Assembly (NCBI GenBank): GCA_003558415.1
Contig: PWLT01000325.1
Coordinates: 1 to 20,214, forward strand
Length of the DNA stretch: 20,214 nucleotides
DNA from: Hyphomicrobiales bacterium
GTDB taxonomy: Bacteria > Pseudomonadota > Alphaproteobacteria > Rhodobacterales > Rhodobacteraceae
Direction: 5' to 3'
Below, piece after piece: positions 1 to 7,611 of the stretch. A program made the translations under genes and the position numbers. Position 1 is the stretch's first letter; every line of letters begins with the position of its first letter. Below the pieces are notes generated by a model. It did not search any database, was not told the DNA's origin, and saw only the letters and a program-made list of their open reading frames with translations.

Positions 1-127
1 CGGCCAGGCCGGGGACCTTGTCGCTCGGTTTTTCCTCGAGCGCGCCGATGTCCAGGCGCATGTAGATGGCTTGGTAGCGACTGTAGTAATTAGGCCCGCG
101 CAGTGCCCTGTGCTCGAGAATCTGCAA
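1..127 (-). CDS. cphA: Cyanophycin synthetase CphA, N-terminal fragment
   Basis: CphA polymerises aspartate and arginine into the cytoplasmic nitrogen store cyanophycin. Only the first 42 codons lie in the window; the gene continues off the left edge. The visible protein contains ALRGPNYYSRYQAIYMRLD followed by an EKPSDKVPGL segment, which matches the conserved CphA N-terminus (LRGPNYWS, MRLDL, EKPS, PG). The start is a TTG at 127-125, preceded by GGAGG seven bases upstream, and conservation begins directly after it. No ATG could serve, because the first in-frame Met lies inside the conserved block. The start lies within the last codons of cphB in another frame, so translation is probably coupled. 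The ATP-grasp and Mur-ligase-like domains are outside the window. Confidence 0.9.
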   Translation of the reverse strand, partial: MQILEHRALRGPNYYSRYQAIYMRLDIGALEEKPSDKVPGLA

Positions 128-1001
128 CCGTTTCCTCCGATCTACTCGTCAACATATCGTCTTTACACTTCACCATCTCGTCGGGATGGATGACCCGGCG
201 CGCGCTCACATCGAAGCCATAACCGCTGATGAGCGCGTGCATCGTGACGTTGTGGACCGTCACCGCCTCGCCTTCATTGACGTCGGCGACATTCGAACCG
301 GTGATACCGGTACTGTCAACGATAATGACATGGCCGGGGCCGATCGCCTCGAGAATCTTGCCGCCATCGAGGATGACGCCGGCATCCTCGCCGATCCCTA
401 CGCCGAGGATCTCCGGGTTGGTCGCGCCAACCTCCATGAGCCGGGTGAAGCGGCCGCGCTGGAGGAAATGGCTGTCGATGATCATGTTGTGAACGAAGGC
501 CAGCCCGGCGGTCATTTGCACCGCCCCCCTGCGCAGCGAGTCGTTTCGGTCGCCGCCACCATAGATCATCGTCGAGGACATGCAGGCCGCGCCGGCACTG
601 GTGCCTGCCACCACCGCGCCCTGCGCGAGGCGCTCACGGATCGCCGCCAGGGCGTCCGAGGCACCGAGCGTATTGGTCAGCCGCATCTGATCGCCGCCGC
701 TGAGGAAGATCACGCTGCACTTGCGGATCAGGTCGACGTTCTCCTTGTCGTTGGCGTGGGCACGCTCGCGCATGTTGATATGATGCACTGCCCTGGCGCC
801 GAGGCGCGAGAAGACCTCCTCATAGCCCTCGAACACCTTTTCGGGGATGCTGCTGGCGGTGGTGATCACACCGACCGTCGGTTTGTCGTCCTGTGCGAGC
901 GAGAGGACGCATTGAAGGATCTCGGCATCCGACGTCTTGTCCTCGGAGCCGCCGATGGCGATAAGCGTGCCGCGCCGCGCCGCCTTTTCTCGATTGTTCA
1001 T
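90..1001 (-). CDS. cphB: Cyanophycinase CphB (peptidase family S51)
   Basis: Cyanophycinase hydrolyses cyanophycin to beta-Asp-Arg dipeptides in the cytoplasm. The 303-residue protein opens with GTLIAIGGSEDK (11-22), carries FLSGGDQ (99-105), the nucleophile elbow GTSAGA (133-138, Ser135) and DSHFLQRGR (176-184, His178), all standard for S51 cyanophycinases; length is slightly above the usual 270-300. The start is ATG 1001 because AAGGCAGG lies just upstream. An in-frame TTG at 1040 would add 13 residues but lies only about ten bases below a TATAAA box. The C-terminal tail past about residue 290 is not recognisably conserved and overlaps the cphA start by 38 nt. The cphB-cphA order and the overlap indicate one operon. 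Confidence 0.93.
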   Translation of the reverse strand: MNNREKAARRGTLIAIGGSEDKTSDAEILQCVLSLAQDDKPTVGVITTASSIPEKVFEGYEEVFSRLGARAVHHINMRERAHANDKENVDLIRKCSVIFLSGGDQMRLTNTLGASDALAAIRERLAQGAVVAGTSAGAACMSSTMIYGGGDRNDSLRRGAVQMTAGLAFVHNMIIDSHFLQRGRFTRLMEVGATNPEILGVGIGEDAGVILDGGKILEAIGPGHVIIVDSTGITGSNVADVNEGEAVTVHNVTMHALISGYGFDVSARRVIHPDEMVKCKDDMLTSRSEETVADSRAQGTARA

Positions 1002-1050
1002 TGCCTGCCTTGCCGCCGCATTCGCAGCGCCTTTCCACAACCTCTCCCCC

Positions 1051-1079
1051 TTTATAGCATTGCGGGCGGGGCGTTACAG
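1051..1079 (-). promoter_or_regulatory. Candidate cphBA promoter
   Basis: On the minus strand a TATAAA box (1051-1056) is preceded at 17 bases by CTGTAA (1074-1079), which matches 3 of 6 positions of the -35 consensus. It would start RNA near 1044, leaving a leader of about 43 nt to the cphB ATG at 1001. The -10 is good and the -35 weak, so an activator or another sigma factor may be involved. Confidence 0.4.
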
Positions 1080-1169
1080 TCCAAAGCAGTGTGACGGCAG
1101 GTTTGGCACGCACTCGTGTCGAAGAGGGATCACCATGGGACCGGTCGGACGCGCGGCGTCGGAGCGCGC

Positions 1170-1360
1170 GCCCAGGCGGCATAGGCGCGCGATGGCATCG
1201 CCGTCGTTCACGCTCACGGTCCGGCGAGATCGACGAAGAGGGCCAGACCGCAGCCGGTTTGCAGGCGCTTGCGGCGCAGGAAACGCGCCTCGTAGTCGAG
1301 CGCGAGCGCGACCGCGGCCTGCGCGCCGGACCAGTTGCCGGCGCGCTGCAGGACATGGCT
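1170..1360 (-). pseudogene. ureE: ureE remnant (urease accessory protein), frameshifted
   Basis: UreE is the nickel chaperone of urease. One minus-strand frame (1360 down to a TGA at 1214-1216) reads VLQRAGNWSG, then LDYEARFLRRKRL and LALFVDLAG, which resembles the N-terminal domain of alphaproteobacterial UreE. The similarity continues in a second frame from 1220 as TVSVNDGDAI, aligning to the TTSLDHGDAL block that follows in UreE. So the reading frame is broken exactly where the protein should continue. An in-frame TGA lies just upstream (1361-1363) and no start codon or ribosome site is seen. Nothing downstream resembles the metal-binding C-terminus. It is downstream of the ureC remnant on the same strand, as in a normal ureC-ureE order. 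Recognition is from family memory, not a search. Confidence 0.65.
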
Positions 1361-1394
1361 TCAGAGCGCGCTCATGGCGCGCCCCGCGACGGGG

Positions 1395-1619
1395 TCAGCA
1401 GCCGAGCCGGTCGCGGAAGACGTGGAGCGGTATGTCCTCGCGCGTCAGGCCCATCTCGGCGAGTTGCGCATCGCTCTTGGCGTAGAGCTCCTCGATCTCG
1501 TGGCGGCGCGACATGATTTCCATGTAGGAATTGAACCCCTGTCCGACGGAGGCGAAGAACGCGTCGAACTTTCGCTGGATGCGCGCGGATAGCGGATTTC
1601 TGATTGCGGTATAGGCCAT
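1395..1619 (-). CDS. DUF1127 domain small protein
   Basis: This 74-residue protein ends with YAKSDAQLAEMGLTREDIP (46-64), the DUF1127 signature (arginine-rich, 'LsDreLaDIGltRsdI'). DUF1127 proteins are common in alphaproteobacteria; some affect RNA turnover or phosphate and carbon metabolism, but no role can be assigned here. The ATG at 1619 has GGAGG seven bases upstream. Longer in-frame starts up to 1661 lack such a site and lie on top of the -10 box. It is intact and lies between remnants of ureC and ureE, so it is probably maintained for its own function rather than as part of urease. Confidence 0.8.
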   Translation of the reverse strand: MAYTAIRNPLSARIQRKFDAFFASVGQGFNSYMEIMSRRHEIEELYAKSDAQLAEMGLTREDIPLHVFRDRLGC

Positions 1620-1659
1620 CGGAAACCTCCGGATGCGGTGGTCTCCTCCCATGCCGATC

Positions 1660-1688
1660 AATATAGGCGATTCCTGCGTTCATGGCAC
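1660..1688 (-). promoter_or_regulatory. Candidate promoter of the DUF1127 gene
   Basis: On the minus strand GTGCCA (1683-1688) and TATATT (1660-1665) are separated by 17 bases, a 4/6 and a 5/6 match to the sigma70 boxes. RNA would start near 1653, about 34 nt before the ATG at 1619. The promoter lies between the end of the ureC remnant and the gene, so the gene can be transcribed without the old urease operon. Confidence 0.5.
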
Positions 1689-1755
1689 TGCTCTTTCTGC
1701 ATAGCAGCATTGCAGCGCGACATTCCTGCTGCATCGCGGCATTCCCTCTCTCGCC

Positions 1756-2110
1756 TCAGTCCGGGAAATAGCGTTGTGCCAGCGGCAGGTCGCCGCCGGC
1801 TCGCAGGTCAGAACGACGCCGTCAGCGCGCAACTCGGAGGTTTCGCGGTCGACCTCGATCTTCGGGCACAGATCGTTGAGTTTCGCGTCCGATTTCCCGA
1901 TCTGCGCGCATGTCCCGGCGACCTCTGGCGTGGCCTTGGCCAGCCCCTGCCTGCGACACCTTCGGCCCGCGATGCTGCAAGGACGAAGCTGACCGAGCTT
2001 CGCGCAACGCTGCTGCCGAATGCGGCAGACATCGGCTGCGAATGAACCGGCTGAACGGGTATCGAACCGTTCGTGGCCCATCGCGTGGAGCATGCCTGTT
2101 GTGCAGGATG
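1756..2110 (-). pseudogene. ureC: ureC remnant (urease alpha subunit, C-terminal part), multiple frameshifts
   Basis: UreC is the catalytic subunit of urease. Minus-strand pieces in alternating frames align in order with its last 110 or so residues: HAMGHE, then NGSIPVQPVHSQPMSAAFG and SSVSFVLAASRAEGVAG (matching IPTPQPVHYRPMFGAFG and the following block), then GLAKATPEV, IGKSDAKLND, CPKIEVDRETSELRADG and LTCEPAA, and finally LPLAQRYFPD with its TGA at 1756-1758. At least three single-base frameshifts separate these pieces; the last needs one added base between LTCEPAA and LPLAQRYFPD. The nickel ligands and catalytic domain are absent. The intact stop with the classic C-terminus shows this was once a functional operon member. 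Confidence 0.88.
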
Positions 2111-2204
2111 AACCGATGATCCCAAGAGTAGAAATGCTTGCCGTTCACGATGGCTCATCGCTCCCTGCGCGACACTTCTTCCGTTCAGAGTGGAAAGAGG
2201 CCTC

Positions 2205-2218
2205 AGCCGGTAACGGCT
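2205..2218 (-). terminator. Weak stem-loop after the DadA-like gene
   Basis: A 5-bp stem AGCCG/CGGCT with a four-base loop lies about 22 nt past the stop codon of the minus-strand oxidoreductase gene. Only a short pyrimidine stretch (CTCTTTCC) follows, so it is at best a weak terminator or an RNA 3'-end stabiliser. Confidence 0.25.
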
Positions 2219-2240
2219 TCAGGGCGGCATCCACTTCAAT

Positions 2241-3527
2241 TCACGCGAACCGCGAGGCACGGAAGGCCGAGATGTCCATATTGATCGGGCGATCCAGGAA
2301 AAGGTCGCGAACGATTCTTGCCGTGGCGGGCGCGCCGGTCATTCCGAGATGTCCATGACCGAAGGCAAGTATTACATTTGGTAAGCCTTCGACTCGGTCA
2401 ATGATGGGTATGCTGTCGGGCAGGGACGGACGACAGCCCATCCAATAGGTCGGCTCGCCTGCCGGCGGATGCGAAAACATCGAATGATAATGGGTCAGGA
2501 GAGCTTTCGCGCGCCTGTAATCGGGAGGGGCATCGACCCCCGCTATCTCGACAGTGCCGGCTATGCGCAGCCCCGACGCCATGGGCGTGACAATCGTGCT
2601 GTTGTTCACGTCCATGATGGGGCGCGTGCAAAACCCGCTCACACCCGGAATGGTGGCATGATACCCTCGTTCGGTCTCAAGCGGGATCCTGCACCCGAGT
2701 TTCGCGGCGAGGCGCGCGGACCAGGCACCGGCCGCTATCACCAACCTGTGGGCGTGAACGGATCGCCCGCCATCAAGCCGCAGCGCAACAGTTCTGTCGG
2801 CGCAGACGTCGATATCTGCGACGCGGTCCTTGACGAAAGCGCCACCCGCGGACCGGAAATGCCGCGCAAGCGTCTGCACGGCGTCCTGTGGATCAACGAG
2901 ATGTCCATGGCGCTTCAGCAGCAGCCCGCGCGAAAAGACCGGCGCCAGTTCCGGTTCAAGCTCCGCGATTTCCGATGGTGTCAGCCACTCCATCTCGACG
3001 CCGTGCAACTCGCGCAATTGATGCCCGACCGCTTCGGTTCGATCGGGCCGCGCGGAGCGCCAAACCAGAAGTTGCCCGTGCCGCCGGATAAGGCGCGCCG
3101 ATTCCTCCGGCCCGAGGAGTTCCTCGAAATCCTCGATCGCCGTGTCGAGCAGGGAATGCAGGGCGGCGGCGGAGCGATGTACGGTGCTCATGCGGCTCGC
3201 CCGCACCCATTTCCAGAGCCAGGGCGCGGCTTTGGGAAGGTAACTCCAGCGCACATGCAGGGGGCCGGCGGGATCGATCAGCCACTTTGGAACCTGGCGC
3301 AGCATTCCCGGCAATGCGATCGGTACAACTGACTGAGCGCTCAGACTGCCGGCATTTCCCGAGGAAGCACCGTTTCCGGGGTCCTGCCAGTCGACAAGCG
3401 TGGTCCTGACGCCCGCGCGCGCGAGTTGAACGGCGCAGGCCGAACCGACAACACCGGCACCGACGACGATGGCGGTTTCGGGTGAGGTATCCGGACCAGC
3501 TGCCGGAATCTCAGTAGCCGACGGCAT
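2241..3527 (-). CDS. DadA-like FAD-dependent amino acid oxidoreductase
   Basis: A 428-residue member of the DAO/DadA family, which oxidatively deaminates amino acids, often D-isomers, with FAD. The N-terminus holds the dinucleotide-binding motif VVGAGVVGSA (21-30), followed about 20 residues on by DW in the beta-2 position. The body has RHGQLLVWRS and KRHGHLVDP segments and ends with LAFGHGHLGMT, the usual C-terminal FAD motif of DadA. No signal peptide is seen; such enzymes sit in the cytoplasm or at the inner face of the membrane. ATG 3527 is chosen because AAGGA lies six bases upstream; an earlier in-frame start at 3560 lacks one. It overlaps the GGT gene by 17 nt, so the two are co-translated. 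The substrate is likely an amino acid released by the GGT-family enzyme, but that is inference. Confidence 0.85.
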   Translation of the reverse strand: MPSATEIPAAGPDTSPETAIVVGAGVVGSACAVQLARAGVRTTLVDWQDPGNGASSGNAGSLSAQSVVPIALPGMLRQVPKWLIDPAGPLHVRWSYLPKAAPWLWKWVRASRMSTVHRSAAALHSLLDTAIEDFEELLGPEESARLIRRHGQLLVWRSARPDRTEAVGHQLRELHGVEMEWLTPSEIAELEPELAPVFSRGLLLKRHGHLVDPQDAVQTLARHFRSAGGAFVKDRVADIDVCADRTVALRLDGGRSVHAHRLVIAAGAWSARLAAKLGCRIPLETERGYHATIPGVSGFCTRPIMDVNNSTIVTPMASGLRIAGTVEIAGVDAPPDYRRAKALLTHYHSMFSHPPAGEPTYWMGCRPSLPDSIPIIDRVEGLPNVILAFGHGHLGMTGAPATARIVRDLFLDRPINMDISAFRASRFA

Positions 3528-5094
3528 TGCCGTCCTTTCGGTGATCGGATCCCGCAACATACCCCGCCGGGGTGCGCCGTATCAACTGGGCGCCGCCAAA
3601 GCCGAATGCGCTGTCAGGAGCCTCAAGGCTGATCTCGTGCCCGAGATCCGAGAGTGCTTCCAGCGTTGCCCGTGGCATTGCGGCCTCCAATGCCACCTTG
3701 CGATCCGAGACAAACCGCCAGCGTGGCGCGTCACTCGCAGCCTGGGGGTTCTGACCGGCGATCAGGCAGCGCATCACCATTTGCACGTGACCCTGTGCCT
3801 GCATGGGCCCGCCCATGACTCCGAAGCTCATTTCGGGAAGACCGTTGCTCGTGACAAAGCCCGGAATGATCGTGTGGAACGGGCGCTTCCGGGCGCCCAC
3901 CTCGTTCGGATGGCCGCGCTCAGTCGTAAACCCGTACCCGCGGTTTTGAAGATGGACGCCAGTACCCGGCACAACGACCCCTGACCCGAAACCCGAATAG
4001 TTCGACTGGATGAACGACACCATCATCCCCGCGTCGTCGGCGGCGGTGACGTATACCGTGCCGCCCTCGCGCGGGGCACCCGCGGTGGCGACCTGCGCGC
4101 GCGAGGGGTCGATGGCCCTTGCCCGTGACGCCAGGTAGTCCGGGTCGAGCAGCGCATCGACGCCAGTCGCCATGTATCCCGGATCTCCCACGTAGCGTTT
4201 GGTGTCGGCCAGTGCCAGCTTGATAGCCTCAATCTGGAGGTGAATTGCCTGCGGGTCGTCGGGCTCTCTCACTGCAATGTCGGTATGCGCCAACATTCCA
4301 AGGGCGATGAGCGCTGCAATTCCCTGACCGTTCGGAGGGATCTCGTGAAGGTCGAAACCTTCGAATGCCGTGGAGATCGTGCCGCACCATTCGGGTGTGT
4401 GCTCTGCGAGGTCTTCCGCGCCTAGCGCCGCGCCATGCCTTGCGGCCTCCGCGGCGATCTGCTCCGCGATCACACCGCGGTAGAATGCATCGCCACGAGA
4501 TTCGACAATGAGTCGAAGGGTTTTCGCCTGTGCAGCGTTCCGGAAAAGCTCTCCCGCTCTCGGCGCCCGGCCGTTCGGCATGAATGTCTCGGCGAAGCCG
4601 GGTTGGTCCGAAAGCAGGTTGGCGCCATTTTTCCACAGTGTTGCAATCGTGGGAGAGAGGGCAAAGCCCTGCTCGGCGTACTCGATAGCGGGTTCGAAAA
4701 GGTCATCGAATGGAAGCCTTCCGAAACGGCTTGAAAGTGCCTCCCAGGCAGATACCGCGCCGGGCACGGTCACGCTCTCCCAGCCACGCTGGGGCATCGC
4801 CGCACTTCCGGCGAACCGCTCCGGGGTCCAGGCTGCCGGGGACCGGCCGGACGCGTTAAGGCCGTGCAACTCGCGACCATCCCAGATGATGGCGAAAGCG
4901 TCGGACCCCAGCCCGTTGCCGGTTGGCTCGACCACGGTCAGCGCGATCGCGGCGGCAAGGCCCGCATCGACGGCGTTGCCGCCCGCAAGCAGCATCCTCA
5001 GGCCCGCCTGGGCCGCCAGCGGCTGTGACGTGGCGACGACGTTGCGGGACAGGAGGGGCACGCGCCTTGAGGGGTAGGGTGTTTCAAAGTTCAT
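3511..5094 (-). CDS. ggt: Gamma-glutamyltransferase family Ntn-hydrolase (YwrD-like)
   Basis: A 527-residue GGT-family protein. These enzymes self-cleave before a threonine, which then attacks gamma-glutamyl or related amide bonds. The putative nucleophile is Thr346 in REGGTVYVTAAD, followed by SGFGSGVVVPGTG (367-379), the conserved small-subunit glycine-rich stretch. The N-terminus has the GGNAVDAGLAAA block (38-49) and TGNGLGSDAF (58-67). No signal peptide is seen, unlike periplasmic GGTs, so it is predicted to be cytoplasmic. ATG 5094 has GGAG eight bases upstream; an extension to 5202 is possible but is poorly conserved in character. It follows the MmgE/PrpD gene after a 141-nt gap and overlaps the DadA-like gene. 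The real substrate may be a non-glutathione amide. Confidence 0.9.
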   Translation of the reverse strand: MNFETPYPSRRVPLLSRNVVATSQPLAAQAGLRMLLAGGNAVDAGLAAAIALTVVEPTGNGLGSDAFAIIWDGRELHGLNASGRSPAAWTPERFAGSAAMPQRGWESVTVPGAVSAWEALSSRFGRLPFDDLFEPAIEYAEQGFALSPTIATLWKNGANLLSDQPGFAETFMPNGRAPRAGELFRNAAQAKTLRLIVESRGDAFYRGVIAEQIAAEAARHGAALGAEDLAEHTPEWCGTISTAFEGFDLHEIPPNGQGIAALIALGMLAHTDIAVREPDDPQAIHLQIEAIKLALADTKRYVGDPGYMATGVDALLDPDYLASRARAIDPSRAQVATAGAPREGGTVYVTAADDAGMMVSFIQSNYSGFGSGVVVPGTGVHLQNRGYGFTTERGHPNEVGARKRPFHTIIPGFVTSNGLPEMSFGVMGGPMQAQGHVQMVMRCLIAGQNPQAASDAPRWRFVSDRKVALEAAMPRATLEALSDLGHEISLEAPDSAFGFGGAQLIRRTPAGYVAGSDHRKDGNAVGY

Positions 5095-5235
5095 ATCTGA
5101 TCTCCAGGCATTTGCGCCGCCAGAGGTTTTCGGGAAGGCCGAGTCAGCCGGTTGGCGCTTGGAACTTGGCGGGCGGCAGACCGTGGAGCTTGCCCCGGTC
5201 ACCTCCTGCCCGAGAGTGGGTTCGCTGCTCGAGTA

Positions 5236-6612
5236 TCATCCGGCTGACAGCATGTCGCTGATTTCTTGCAATGCGCCGGGCCTTTCGAATTGCATCACGG
5301 TCTCGAACAGGCGGTGCGCATACGATTCTCCCATGGCCGGGACGACAAGCGACATGAACTTCGTTTCGAATTGCTCGATGCTCATGGGATTTTCAGGGTG
5401 CCCGAGAAAGCACTTGGTCTCACTGCGGGTGTGCAACCCGTCCTGGCACCAGATTTCGAGGTAGGCTTCCGCTTGTGGCTGATCCCGAACAGGTTCGATC
5501 TCGATCAGCGGAAGCAATCGGCGAATCTCCTTTTCCGTGAGAACCGGGGGTTCGAAATCGCAGATATTCATGCTGTACCCGGATAGCGCCGCGGCGATGC
5601 AGTATGCGACGCTGAACTTCGCCTCGAGTGGCGTCCGCGGTTCCGTGTGGCCGGCGGTGAACTGTGCGCTCCAGTGCACCTTGGCATGAACGCGTGAGAT
5701 CGTCCGCCCCTGAATCTCTCCACGCAGTTTCTGGGCAGCCAGGATTGACGCATGTGCAGCCCTGCAGCAGGCATAGGGCTTGTATCCGTTCTGATCCAGC
5801 TCCCACCCCTCGAAAGGGGTTTCGGGCACCTCGACCGAACCATCCTGAATGAAGGCGCGCAGCAGGCCAGAGTTCAGCTCGAAAAGGGAGCGAGACGCCG
5901 TGAGCCCCTTGCTGGCCAGCTCGGCAGCCAGGATGCCGTTCCACGCAGACCGACCCGCATGATAGGGTTTCGCATCGGTCCCGAAGGAGCCGACGAGGCC
6001 CGCAGCCGAGGTTGCGGCCAGGCCCAACGCATTTGCCGCCATTGTTTCGTCGTGGCCCGACATTGCCGAAACGGCGGCGGCGGCGCCGACAACACCATTG
6101 ATGCCGGTTGGATGTAGCCCGCGCTCCTGCAACGCCTTTCCTATCCCCCTTGTGCCGCCGTGACCGAGCCGGGCCATGATTTCGTAGCCGGCAATGAAAC
6201 CGCGAAGCGCCAACTGTTCATCCAGGCCGCGGTCGACGGCAACGGCGAGCGCTGTCGACCAGACCGGAGCGCTGATATGCCCCGCTCCCGCCGCATGAGT
6301 GTCATCGAAGTCGAGGCAATGTGCGGCCGTGCCATTCACGAAGGCCGCCAGAGACGCATTGGTCCGCGGCCCGAGGAAGACCGGTGCATTTCCCGGTGCC
6401 TTCCACCCGTCAGCGATGGCGCGAGCGCCTCGCGCGGCTGGTTCGTGAATTCCGCCGATGCCAACTGCAACGTGGTCGATGAGCGCAAATCTTGCTTTCT
6501 CGACGATCCGTTCCGGAATGAGCATGCTTTGTGCGTTGGCCACAAACGTCGCGAAATATTCACCGCGCGGGTGTCTTTTTGCCGTCTCGCTGGACGTGTC
6601 AGACAGTGTCAA
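5236..6612 (-). CDS. MmgE/PrpD family protein
   Basis: A 458-residue member of the MmgE/PrpD family, which contains 2-methylcitrate dehydratase, cis-aconitate decarboxylase and various carboxylate dehydratases and isomerases. Family marks include FALIDHVAVGIGG near the N-terminus, FVNGTAAHCLDFDDTH, HPTGINGVVGAAAA, GSFGTDAKPYHAGRSA and the YKPYACCRAAHA segment. The start is unresolved. A TTG at 6612 with GGGAG six bases upstream gives the family's usual length. In-frame starts reach a GTG at 6756, but that one has a poor ribosome site, and the extra 48 residues look non-conserved. It is the first gene of the minus-strand arm and lies about 160 nt downstream of a good promoter. It probably processes a carboxylate released or imported by the cluster; the reaction is unknown. 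Confidence 0.88.
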   Translation of the reverse strand: MTLSDTSSETAKRHPRGEYFATFVANAQSMLIPERIVEKARFALIDHVAVGIGGIHEPAARGARAIADGWKAPGNAPVFLGPRTNASLAAFVNGTAAHCLDFDDTHAAGAGHISAPVWSTALAVAVDRGLDEQLALRGFIAGYEIMARLGHGGTRGIGKALQERGLHPTGINGVVGAAAAVSAMSGHDETMAANALGLAATSAAGLVGSFGTDAKPYHAGRSAWNGILAAELASKGLTASRSLFELNSGLLRAFIQDGSVEVPETPFEGWELDQNGYKPYACCRAAHASILAAQKLRGEIQGRTISRVHAKVHWSAQFTAGHTEPRTPLEAKFSVAYCIAAALSGYSMNICDFEPPVLTEKEIRRLLPLIEIEPVRDQPQAEAYLEIWCQDGLHTRSETKCFLGHPENPMSIEQFETKFMSLVVPAMGESYAHRLFETVMQFERPGALQEISDMLSAG

Positions 6613-6762
6613 GACGTGCTCCCGTGCGAGATGGACCTGGCACGCCCGCTCCGGGGCGCAGGTCTCTCTTGCCAGAAGCAGCGACCTCCGGCAGCCTTCG
6701 ATGCCGGCGCGGTAACGGCGCTTCCCGGCCATTGCCGAACAAGGATGATGCGTCACTCTCCA

Positions 6763-6791
6763 TTGACCGGCATTCTCATATAGGTTAACAA
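6763..6791 (+). promoter_or_regulatory. Candidate promoter for the regulator-tct arm
   Basis: On the plus strand TTGACC (6763-6768) is followed after 17 bases by TAACAA (6786-6791), a 5/6 and a 3/6 match to sigma70 boxes. RNA would start near 6798 and carry a leader of about 150 nt to the regulator ATG. It interleaves with the opposing minus-strand promoter. Confidence 0.4.
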
Positions 6792-6806
6792 TTTAGTCCA
6801 GATCAA
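6777..6806 (-). promoter_or_regulatory. Candidate promoter for the MmgE/PrpD-GGT-DadA arm
   Basis: On the minus strand TTGATC (6801-6806) and TATATG (6777-6782) are 18 bases apart, a 4/6 and a 5/6 match to sigma70 boxes. RNA would start near 6770, giving a leader of about 158 nt to the TTG at 6612. The boxes overlap those of the plus-strand promoter, and an AT-rich stretch with GTTAAC and AATTT/AAATT half-sites lies between, a plausible operator for the XRE-cupin protein. Confidence 0.5.
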
Positions 6807-6947
6807 AATTCACCGCCTGGCAGTTGGCTGCGCATGAGCGCGGTGTCTGGACGGCGAAAGGTGGAGGCGAATCATGGGGCTGATCCTTGTAGAGCGCCGT
6901 CGGGGGCAGGTGTGACCACGCCGCCCGGGGAGTTCTCCGAGGTGCGC

Positions 6948-7568
6948 ATGGACACCGCCCCTGACAAGGAGCGAGTGGAGGGGCGGCCTTCGCATTCCAC
7001 ACTCGGAGCGCGCATACGCACGTATAGGAGAGAAAAAAACCTTTCTCTTGCAGAGGTTTCGCGTTTGTCGGGCGTTTCCGTTGCGATGCTGAGCCGAATC
7101 GAACGCGGAAAATCCACACCCTCCCTCAAGGTCCTCGAGAAGCTGCGCGGCGCTCTCGGCTTGACGATGGGCGACCTTTTCCCACCTTTCGCTGCCACAG
7201 CGCACGGTGATCCGTGTCCCGTGGTCCGGGAGCGGGAGCGCATCTCGCTCGACTTCGACGAAATCGGACTGACCAAGCAAAGATTATCCCCCGGTGATAA
7301 TTCTGATCTCGAGTTGCTGTTGCTTGTCATCCAGCCTGGCGGCGGCTCCGGCCCCGAGCCCTGGACTCGGCCCGGCGAAAAGGCGGGGGTTGTGGTATCC
7401 GGAGCGGTGCGGCTGGAGATAGGTGGTGACGCCTATGAGTTGCATCCGGGCGACAGTTTCCAGTTCGACTCGGGGAAGCCTCACCGTTTTGAAGCTCTCG
7501 GCGATCAGACGGCGCAGCTCCTGTGGATCATCAAGTCGAACCCCCTGGCCAAGGCAGTGGACGCATGA
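6948..7568 (+). CDS. XRE-family transcriptional regulator with cupin domain
   Basis: A 206-residue repressor or activator of the HTH_3 plus cupin_2 architecture, the same layout as PuuR. The helix-turn-helix spans about 19-75 (LGARIRTYRREK, LSLAEVSRLSGVS, recognition helix AMLSRIERGK). The C-terminal cupin spans about 125-200 (GAVRLEIGGDAYELHPGDSF, then GKPHRF), where a small effector usually binds. ATG 6948 has GAGG six bases upstream; longer in-frame starts to 6834 add a low-complexity extension. It stands between the two arms, 43 nt before tctB, so it probably controls both from the overlapping promoters. The effector may be the transported compound or a breakdown product. Confidence 0.88.
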   Translation: MDTAPDKERVEGRPSHSTLGARIRTYRREKNLSLAEVSRLSGVSVAMLSRIERGKSTPSLKVLEKLRGALGLTMGDLFPPFAATAHGDPCPVVRERERISLDFDEIGLTKQRLSPGDNSDLELLLLVIQPGGGSGPEPWTRPGEKAGVVVSGAVRLEIGGDAYELHPGDSFQFDSGKPHRFEALGDQTAQLLWIIKSNPLAKAVDA

Positions 7569-7611
7569 GCGTGAAGCCGCCCCGACCACTCGCTGAACGG
7601 AAGCACGGACA

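Noticed and set aside
186..1094. Long plus-strand open frame of 302 codons over cphB
   Set aside because: It is the antisense shadow of the conserved CphB frame, has no recognisable motif and is explained by GC-rich codon bias.
2469..3332. 287-codon plus-strand open frame
   Set aside because: Antisense of the DadA-like gene; low-complexity, basic composition with no family features.
5143..5248. Inverted repeat GTCAGCCGG (5143-5151) / CCGGCTGAC (5240-5248) around the gap between the MmgE/PrpD and GGT genes
   Set aside because: Perfect 9-bp arms, but 88 bases apart and one arm lies inside a coding end; in GC-rich DNA this may be chance. A structured leader cannot be excluded.
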